From NCBI GenBank assembly GCA_001598975.1, contig BBXU01001097.1:1-15394 (forward strand): a stretch of 15,394 nt of DNA, in the 5' to 3' direction. A program made the translations under genes and the position numbers. The notes beneath the pieces were generated by a model that saw nothing but the letters and a program-made list of their open reading frames with translations, had not been told where the DNA came from and did not search any database. Origin of the DNA: Parachlorella kessleri. Taxonomy: Eukaryota > Chlorophyta > Trebouxiophyceae > Chlorellales > Chlorellaceae. How positions within the stretch are numbered: the stretch's first letter is position 1; each line of letters begins with the position of its first letter. Of this stretch, positions 7,759 through 15,394 are shown piece after piece.

Positions 7759-10700
7759 TTAGGGAGATTGTGGCATAGCAAGCACAGCGTCCAACAATTG
7801 GCCGAGGCTTCCGGGAGGGTATTTCTCAAGGATGTCGCTGGCGGCCCCTTTAACAAAGCTGGCAAGGTATGGCAGTACCTGCAGCACCCATTGTGTAGTC
7901 AAGTCCGAGAGCATACCACCACTTGGCACTGTTGCCATGACTCCCCACCGGCAACTAAGATGTATAACGCCCAGACCCAAAGAGCACACCCTCAGTGGGC
8001 TTGTGCCTCCGACATCACAACTCAGTACGACAGAACCCCAGGCATATTCGGGGAGAGAACTACTGGATCAGCATTTAGGCAAGACTCAGGCACATTCTGC
8101 ACCCAGCCATGTCAGTCCAGCTTAACTCACTCCCTGTTCGCACTACCTGCCACCCATACTAATATTGCAGGCTCGATTGAATAAGCATCACCCCGACACT
8201 AGTCTACCAGGACATCACAGTATGGAACTACCCAGGCCTTTCCCGTAGCAAAGGAGGCGTAAGTCCTTAGCCTGGCTGCCCTGCCTTTACCACATCTGAC
8301 CGCACCCACCTCTGAGCTCCTCAACACTGCCAGCCAGGCTGCCTGCTCCTGCTCTCCAACTGCTGCACCAGGGCCCACCACCTGGACAAGCAGCGGGAGG
8401 AGGAACGGCAGCAGGTCTGCACCGTCGCCGGTACCGGCGCCGGGTGGTGTGGCCAGCAGGCGCGGCAGAAGTTGTCGCAGGCGGGGGCCAAAAGCTTCCG
8501 GAACTTCTGCGCAGAATCTGCACCGGGCAAGGCCAAGACACCAACTCTCCCAAGACTCCAACTAATGACGCAGAGGTGCAGGTGTTTCCAAGAGCAAATG
8601 AGGCAGGGTTACACACACCCACAATGGGATGTGGTCCCCACCACACACTTGGCCAACACAGCACAACCGGTGGCGCACCCAAAACATGCGGACACTACAG
8701 CTTTTCAGCCCTCAACCCTGCATGAAGCGTGGCAATACCACATAAAACCAGGCTGGGCCAGACAAGACTGGAGTAGGGACAAACCAACTAGACAAGGGAC
8801 TAGGCTGGACTAGACTGGGGCTAGAGTTGAGCGGGCACTACTCCACCAGCCCTACACGCTCACCTGCCGATCACTCGTACAGCCGCTGCCGCCAGCGCTC
8901 CCTGCACAGCCCCCAGGCTCTCTGGTGTCTCACCCTCCCTCCTATCCGGCTGCTGTGCCTGCTGCTGCTGCCCCACTGTCTGCTCCAGGAACTGCAGGAG
9001 CCCCTCGCAGACCTCCTGCAGGGAGCTCAGCGCGCGCAGCGCCACGCCAGGGGGCAGCAGGGGCACGGCCAGCGATTGCTGAGGTGCCGGTGGCGACCCC
9101 TCCCGGGTCCCCCCCTCCTCCAGCTCTTCCTCCCTCTGCACAAGGCCACAACGGGGCAGGCCGGCTGTTGCAACCAAACGGTGCAGTACAAGTTCTGCAG
9201 GCGAGCTTGCTGCTGAGAGGGGGGAACACACGCAAGGCACCAGCTTGATCACATGTGGCATGGACTGCAGCGCGTAGCTGGCAGACCAGGTATGGAAATT
9301 GATGCACAGCCAGGTTTGTCACACAGCAGGAACCCCACCAATGTGAATATGGGTTTCCTGCAAGCTCTCATGGCTTAATGGCAACCAGCATTTCGAAGAC
9401 CAAAATGAGCTAAGGCTCCCACGCCCTGCTGGTGGCTGAGGCCAGCAGCAGCCCACCCACCTCCATGCTGGAGGCCAAGGCCTCAATGCAGGCCTCCAGC
9501 AGGGCAAAGCATGAGGGCAGCAGCCGTGCTGCTCGCTCCCCCGCCAGCTCTGTAGGTCCGGTGGCACCAGCCGCAACTACACACACGCCAGCGAGCAGCT
9601 GTGGTCACGCGTGTCACACAGTATCATAGAGGAGCATCAGCAAAGGGCATGTGCAGATGCTGGAAGACAAAAGGCACCAAGCAAGCCATCCTCATGCCCA
9701 GCATGCTTGCCTTGCTGCCCTTGTCACACTCCCAGCCTCACGGCATGCACGGCTACTCCCACAATCACACCTGTTCCTAGCAAAGACTAGCACACTTCAG
9801 CTCCACCTAGCCGGCTTGGCGCCCCGCCACCCACCATTTCTGGTCGGCAGCTCCATCTCATCGACCCGCTGTGCCAGGCTGCCTGGCACCTCCGGCCGGG
9901 CTGCCTCCCGTCCCCCTGCTGCCGCACCGCCCTGCCGCATCCGCTCCTCGAGCTTCTCCCGCTCTGCATCGCTCTCCAGCACTCGCTGGAGCACACCCAC
10001 ATCCGCTGAGCTGCCCCCGGCTGCCTGGGCAGCCTTGCTGCTTCTGCTGGTTGCTGCTGCAGGTGATCCAGCTGCGGCAGACCCCTCAATCTCCATGTCC
10101 GAAAGCACCTCCGAGCCACCATGCTCAGAGTGCTGGGGTTGCTGAACCTCAGCCATGTCAGCTTCCTCGATGTCTTCTTCTGTGCCTTCCTCGCTGCCGG
10201 CGTCGCTGCCAGGCGCACCCCTGCCCAGTGCAGCAGGCGCCAGCGCCGGCGCCCAATCCCCCAATGGCACCCTGGCGTCTGGTGCAAGGGCATCCAGCAG
10301 TAGCACACTGGTCTCAATCTTGGTCATCTCTACCACTAGCTGGAAGAAGCTGCCACTGCTGTAGATGCTACCTTTGCTACCACTGCTGCTGCTGCTGCTC
10401 CTGACGCCAGGTCTGCTGGCTGTGGGCCCAGGTGCAGCAGCCCGGCTGCCAGCTTCTCCCACCAGCCAGTCCGGCCTTGCCAGGTCAGAAATTGCTGCTG
10501 CTATTTGCAACGCTGCATGGCGCTCTACCGGGCTCACCCTGCTGCGGAGCACAAGCTCCAAGCCTAGCCTTATGTCTGCCGGCCACCCGCGGCCCGCATG
10601 CTGTGCCTGCTGAGCTGCCCGTGCTGCTGAGTCGGCCAGCGCAGCGCTCAAGGCAGGGCAATCTCCATCCATGCTCGCATGCACCAGCAGCAGGTGAAGC

Positions 10701-12268
10701 ACATGCAGTGCCTCAAGCTGCAAAGCTGCCACGTCACCGGCAGGTCCTGCCGCTGTGTTGGCGCTGGCTGCAGGCTGGGCAGTGACAGCTGGCTTCCCGT
10801 TGGCTGCGTGTAGAAAGGCTGGCAGTGCCAGCAGGCCCACAAGGTGTGGCACCACTTCCACTACAAGCTCTACACTGCCTACAGTAAGGGTGAGGCGATG
10901 CATGCTAAGCCCGCTGTCTTTCATGGCAAGCAACAGGGGCTGGGGCGGTTACCGCTGTGCTCCATGCACGGCACCCTCAATGACTAACATCTCATGGTCG
11001 GCAATTCCCAATATGATGCAGATGTAGGCCAACCATATGCAGCCAGGTGGCCGCTGGTAAGCAAGGCAATCAGCAGCTCACCTAATATACCAGCAGCCCC
11101 TTCCGGACCAGCTAGCACGACAGATAGCAGCCGTACCACTAACAAACACTCTCTCACTGCCTGCTGCTGTTGCTGTTGCTGCTGCTGCGGCACATGCTCA
11201 GCAGGCTGTTGAGTGCTGGCTAGCGCCCGCTGCAGCACCACGAGGGCAGTGCCCAGTGCCCCACTCTCCAGCGCCACATGCCGCCCCTCCGCCCCTGACT
11301 GGGCAACGCACAGAGCGCACTCAAGAGCGTCCACTACGGAAGCCGCCTCTGCCTGTGGCTCCTCTGCCTGAACCCCAACAGCAGCAGCAGCAGGCTGCTG
11401 GCTTGCCGACTGCAGCCGCTCGTTCGGCTGGGGCGGGTGCTGCTCGGCTAACGGCGCCGATGGTGCAGCTGGCGCCACAGGTACCGCCTCGTGCAGGATG
11501 GGCAGCACGCCGCCAGCTCGTGCCACCTTGAGGAACAGTGGCAGCTTCTCAACCATCTCCTCCGCTGCTGCCAGCTCTGGCACCCGAGCAAAGCTGGACA
11601 GCACGGCTAGGCCCAGCCGAGCCGTGGCCGCTGCCTTCTGTAGTGCTTCCGGGTCGGCAACGAGGGGGTTGTTGGTCTGTGGCAGCAGGCAGGCACAGAG
11701 GGGCAGCACAAAACTTTGTCGCCATAAGGGTTAAAGAGGAGGGGCCCTTGTTCTGGCAGGAGAAGGGAGGGTGCAAGGCACGAAACACAGCAACAGCTGG
11801 GTCCTGTAAGGCCACTGCACCTTTCCTGCCAGCAGGGGCAGCACAAGCCTGCTGAGGAAGGTGAAGCCAACAGCATCAAAGACTTCCTTAATGACGTCAG
11901 CGTCGCCTGCTGGAAGGATTTTAGTTACCAGAAGGAGCCCAACAAACCTGCAGAGCAGGGACATGTAGCACCAGTGGTGGTGGGGATGATGGTGAAAACT
12001 AGCCAGCCTTGTTTGCTTGCCATATCACCAAGCACTGAGGGAGAGGAGGTCACCTCCTTTCGTCTGTGGGCCCTTCCAAAAGCGCCAGGCACTGCTGCAC
12101 ATTCCTTGCCGTCTGATCCGCCGACACTGGTGGGCTTGCTGTAGCAACAACTGGCTGGCCAAGTTTTGGAGCAGCTTGTGTCTCAGGATCAGAAACAGGG
12201 CTCGCTGCAGCGTCAGCTTTGCCCGCCGCCTTTGGTCCAGGTCCTGTTCCCAAGAAGCCTGACCGCAT
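7759..12268 (-). CDS. Neurochondrin-family helical-repeat protein
   Basis: Eight minus-strand exons, 12268-12054, 11947-11821, 11676-11082, 10878-9835, 9549-9461, 9135-8864, 8517-8310 and 7878-7759, join in phase to 889 aa. An in-frame TAA seven codons upstream supports ATG 12268. Family landmarks in order: CLALLEGPTDERRFVGLLLVTK near 60-80, where the family starts its ARM-like repeats; VFDAVGFTFLSRLVLP; LGLAVLSSFARVPELA; SPVERHAALQIAAAISDLARPDWL at about 427-450; FFQLVVEMTKIETSVLLLDAL near 490; GERAARLLPSCFALLEACIEALA near 665; LQEVCEGLLQFLEQTVG; and AEVPEAFGPRLRQLLPRLL. Neurochondrins are conserved eukaryotic cytosolic proteins; in animals they bind membrane receptors and Rab or SMN partners, and the algal role is unknown. 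Unusual here are a Gln9 tract (278-286), an Ala/Pro/Gln insertion near 180-225, and an acidic Ser/Glu-rich linker of about 150 residues (510-660) between conserved blocks. No membrane segment is evident. Confidence 0.9.
11161..11187 (-). repeat. CAG/CAA tract encoding nine glutamines
   Basis: Nine consecutive Gln codons (seven CAG, two CAA on the minus strand) lie in exon 3 of the neurochondrin gene, residues 278-286, just before the helix AVRECLLVVRLLSVVLAG. The CAA interruptions usually stabilise such tracts against slippage. Confidence 0.95.
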
Positions 12269-12577
12269 TGTTGACTCCTCCCGGTCTTACAAACCCTACA
12301 AAAGATCGATCTATGGTCGATTATGTAGCTGAACACTTGCAGGGCCCAGTCTGGAAACCCATCGTACTGCGTCAGTCCTGCAATCGCAGCTGCAAGCACT
12401 GCGGTTGAGATTAGCCCCTTGGATACCCTTCGTGCACTGTCGTGAACGCTCAAGGCACCGCATGAACCCTGGGCCCGTCCTGTTCGCGGCATCATAGGTA
12501 TCCCCTGTTGTAAACGCTTTTTATTTCAGCCTTCGGTATTACAAAGAAAGAGGGCTGATCACACCAGCAGGGGCAAG
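12269..12577. promoter_or_regulatory. Compact bidirectional promoter of neurochondrin and LUC7 genes
   Basis: Only 309 bp separate the two divergent start codons. Visible elements are AAACCCTA at 12291-12298, close to the plant telo-box; a perfect 10-bp palindrome AGATCGATCT at 12303-12312, followed by a related GGTCGAT; and an AT-rich CTTTTTATTT at about 12518-12527, some 50 bp before the LUC7 start, which could serve as a TATA-like element. A long minus-strand open frame crosses the region (12025-12495) but shows no family match and overlaps the neurochondrin first exon out of frame. Confidence 0.55.
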
Positions 12578-15362
12578 ATGGTGGACGCCTTCAGAGCTGC
12601 ACTTGACGAGCTCATGGGAAAAGTGAGTGGGGCCCTGCAGGGATCGCAACTGCTGACAGGGTGACGTGAGGGTGTTCTGGGGAGTGTTCGTAGTCACTTG
12701 CGATGCGCACGCAGATGGGCAAGGATGCTCCCTCACAACACCAGCCTTTGTTTGGCTGGGTACTGTGACCTTCCCACTAACCTGCGCTCCCTCCTTCCAC
12801 TTGCAGGACCGCGACCTTCCACCTGAGGTACGACGCTCTCGGCGTTGTGATGGTCACAGCTGGCGGCGGCTAGAAGCCTCTTGCGCGGCCGGTGCTTGCA
12901 GGACCCATGCACTGCTGAGGCTATTGGGGGGACTGTGGGGCAGCGGGCTGTGCTGCTGCCCAAGGCGCAGCTAGGCTAGACACCTCCGGAACCACCCGCC
13001 CTGCTGTTTTCCTTGCAGGAGAGGAAGGGCAGGCGTGCCAGGTTCTATGACCCGGAGGTAAGCTTGCTTGGTAGTGTGGCTGGCGTGGGAAGAGCTGCAT
13101 TTGCCAGCATGGGACGCTTCGTGGCACGCTGGGACCCTGCCCATGTGCAAAGACAGTATGCTGCTGGCTTTTGGAGTGTTGGGCTGCTAACGTGAGACAC
13201 CTTTCTTAGGTCAATGCGAGCATGCACCGTGTCATAAGATATAAGGTATAAGAAAGCAGTCGAGCTGATCTCCTGCAGGTTTGCAAGCACGACCTGTGTG
13301 GGCTCTGTCCTTTCAATTTGTTCTTCAACACCAAGTCCGATCTAGGAGGCTGCGAGTTCGATATCCACGAGGATCACATCGACTTTGAAAGGCAAGCTGC
13401 GTGTACTGCTTGAGTTTACGCTGGCCGTGCGCTGCCCAATGCGCTGCCTTGGGTCACATCCCTTTAGTCTCGTAATATGCAGGACTCGCGCCTGTAGCCC
13501 CTTTGTGTGAAGCTTGGTACAGAACACCCAAGAACTTGTTATTGCCACGAGCGTTCCACCCATCTGCCTCCGCTTGGCATGTCCGCCTTGCAGTGAAGGG
13601 ATTTCTGCACTTGCGCCCTTCTTTTTGCAGTTGTAAGGAAGAGTGGGATGCCTTGGCGCAGCGGGATAAAGACAAGTGAGCTACAACCGTTGGGAAGCTG
13701 TGCTTGCTGTGCTTGGAGGGGGGGTGCGCTGTGCTGCGCTTTTGCTTCTAATCGCCTTGGCAGTGGCAGACCTGGGCAGCTCGTGCTGAAGGCCTCAAGG
13801 CTTCTGGGAAGCTACCATATACAGCCCACAGACTGACCCTGCTTCGAGCACATGGTGCGCTGTTGTCTTCTGCCCTACAGCCTTTCCGTCACCTGCATCA
13901 CTCAGCCTAGCTGTCAGGCATGGCTGTGAGTCCAGCGCTACCGCCAGCCTGCCTTCCCCTTTGCAAACCTTGTTCCTGACTGCCGCCAGGTATGGCTATG
14001 AACGGGGCTTGCTGAAAGTGCTCCAGCGGCTGGTGGCCGAGATGGATCGGAAGATAGACAAGCAGCAGGAGCGGGCGCGGCTGGAGAGCCAGCCTAAGGT
14101 GCCGACGCCGACGCAGCAGGCAGAGCTGGATGGCATCAAACAGAAGATCAAGGGTGGGTGGATGCATGGGTGGGTGGCGTCAGCGTCAGGAGACGTCATG
14201 AGAGGGGTTCAAACGGTGTGGATGTAGCCGACCATGTCGGGCTTACCTGAAGACCAGGTCTTTACATGTAATGGCAGCCACCCATTCTTGTGCACTAGCG
14301 GGACTCGGTGCTGTATTTAATGTCCTTGGCCTAGTTGATGCTTCGCAGAGGTGACCGATGAGTCGGGGAAGCTGGCAGAGGGGGGTGATGTGGATGCCTC
14401 GCTGGCGGCGGTGCAGCAGGCGGAGCGGCTCCAGCGGGAGCATGAGCGGCTGCAAAAGAAGTACACGGAGCCGGACAGATACATCATGGGTGGGTGGGTG
14501 GGTGGGACGCTGGCGGCCTGCTGGCAGGCATATGGGGTCATGTGCTGCAGCCTGGTTGGTACCTATGGAAGCACGAGTGGTCCAAGAGGGTGGGCTCTGC
14601 AACTAGCCTGGGTTGATAGGGCCCGTGCATGTAGTGGGAGGTGCTTATCCATAAAGGAACTTCCATAAAGGAACACGGCTGTGGAGGCTTTCATATCGCA
14701 GAATAGGAGGTGGGCGCGCGGCACGTTGTGGGGTCGTTCATTTCGACGTCCCAGCATGTCTGGTGCCTTCTGCCCTCCCCTTGCAGTGTGTGAGGTGTGT
14801 GGCGTCTTTATCCAGTCGACAGACAATGAGGCGCGGCGGCGAGACCATATTGAGGGCAAGCAGTACCTGGGATGGAAGGTGGGGAGCGGCATTGCACGGA
14901 CATGGATGTGGGTCATGCATGCATTGAGGTCGCTTGCTGGGTGCACCGGCCTCGCATGCTTTTATGCCACCACCGGAGTTAGTAGTTTTTGGGAGGCGGG
15001 CGGCGTGTTTCCAAGCAGGTTGCCTTGCGCCAAGCTGTCGTGCCATCTCTGCCCAGATGGACTGCTGGGCTTTTCAGGGACCTCTGAAGACTCTTTAACT
15101 GTACCTACTGAAGCCAATCTGCCGTGTAAGTGTGACAGGCTGCTTTGTGTGCCCCGCAGGCCATCCGAGAGAAGTGCGCGGAGCTGGAAGAAAAGTACAA
15201 GGGGCTGGCCGCGGGCGGCTACGGCAGCAGCGGGGCGCTGCGGGAGCCGCCAGGCGGCGGCGTGGGCAGTGGGGCGAACGCCTTCCCGGTGTCGTCGGGG
15301 GTGGAGCACCAGCGCAGCAGCTCCCGTGGCGCGGAGCGGGATAAGGAGGAGGGGGAGTACCG
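12578..15362 (+). CDS. LUC7-type U1 snRNP protein (LUC7L3/CROP-like), 3' incomplete
   Basis: Nine visible exons: 12578-12622, 12807-12827, 13019-13057, 13279-13391, 13631-13675, 13990-14153, 14349-14489, 14787-14878 and 15160-15362. They give 287 residues plus a split codon; a GTAAGC donor at 15363 shows the gene continues past the window. LUC7 proteins sit on U1 snRNP and help choose 5' splice sites. Landmarks: the N-terminal helix AALDELMGKDRDLPPEERK, close to LUC7L3; a CCCH finger starting VCKHDLCGLCPFNLFFNTKSD (ligands C37, C45, C60, H65); a YGYERGLLKVLQRLVAEMDR coiled-coil start; a second helix near 155-185; and a second finger starting VCEVCGVFIQSTDNEARR at 190. The visible C-terminus is Gly/Ser-rich and becomes charged (RGAERDKEEGEY), as at the start of an RS/RE tail. 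Oddities: C-x4-H instead of C-x3-H in finger 1, Tyr216 where the last His of finger 2 is expected, a GC-AG intron 4 and a 21-nt exon 2. Start context AAGATGG is good. Confidence 0.93.
14488..14506 (+). promoter_or_regulatory. G-quadruplex motif on the LUC7 exon 7 donor site
   Basis: Five GGG runs with single-T loops, at 14488-14490, 14492-14494, 14496-14498, 14500-14502 and 14504-14506, span the exon 7/intron 7 junction; the exon ends at 14489 and GT is 14490-14491. Single-nucleotide loops form very stable parallel quadruplexes in vitro. The same tract offers four GTGGG donors spaced 4 nt apart. Confidence 0.75.
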
Positions 15363-15394
15363 GTAAGCCAGGCTCCTCTTATCACCGTTTGAGA

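Noticed and set aside
8740..8830. Degenerate GACTAGACTGG-like repeats in neurochondrin intron 6
   Set aside because: Copies are short and imperfect; nothing beyond low-complexity drift is supported, and no mobile-element ends are present.
9651..10145. 164-codon and other plus-strand frames opposite neurochondrin exon 4
   Set aside because: They are antisense shadows of a coding exon whose minus-strand frame carries clear neurochondrin blocks.
12025..12495. 156-codon minus-strand open frame over the neurochondrin/LUC7 promoter
   Set aside because: It overlaps neurochondrin exon 1 in another frame, lacks any recognisable motif, and the family motif CLALLEGPTDER lies in the other frame with its own ATG and an upstream in-frame stop.
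14205..14215. GGTTCAAACGG, a second B-box-like string
   Set aside because: It lacks the closing CC and no tRNA fold surrounds it; it lies in LUC7 intron 6.

Overview
The window reads as nuclear DNA of a green alga (Chlorophyta, most like the trebouxiophyte or chlorophycean lineages). The DNA is GC-rich. All four genes are split by short introns of roughly 75-430 bp, and the proteins are rich in Ala, Gln and Pro low-complexity tracts. Candidate TGTAA polyadenylation signals follow two of the genes. No bacterial operon, mobile element, CRISPR array, rRNA or tRNA was found. The lineage call is an inference from these features; no marker gene was compared.

Layout, with strands alternating: (1) 1-548, a CA microsatellite and the 3' flank of the first gene. 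(2) 549-4802, minus strand, a WD40 beta-propeller protein of about 754-757 aa whose N-terminus starts with a canonical PCNA-interacting (PIP) box. (3) 4803-5395, the shared 5' region. (4) 5396-7248, plus strand, a 303-aa protein with a C-terminal GRAM domain. (5) 7249-7758, a tail-to-tail spacer. (6) 7759-12268, minus strand, a neurochondrin-family helical-repeat protein of 889 aa. (7) 12269-12577, a compact 309-bp bidirectional promoter. (8) 12578 to beyond the right edge, plus strand, a LUC7-type U1 snRNP protein (LUC7L3/CROP-like), 287 residues visible.

Exons were rebuilt by hand from splice consensus, reading-frame continuity and family motifs. Every chosen exon length is consistent with the phase of its neighbours in all four genes. 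Two boundaries are uncertain, both in the WD40 gene: the start of exon 3, and the exon 7/exon 8 junction.

The genes do not form one pathway. The WD40 protein is probably nuclear and tied to replication or repair through its PIP box. LUC7 acts in 5' splice-site selection. Neurochondrin is a cytosolic scaffold family, and GRAM domains usually bind membrane lipids. The points most worth a second look are the PIP-box/WD40 architecture and the LUC7 gene itself. That splice-site factor's own transcript carries a GC-AG intron, a 21-nt microexon and a run of five GGG tracts lying on a donor site, and its protein has altered residues in both zinc fingers.
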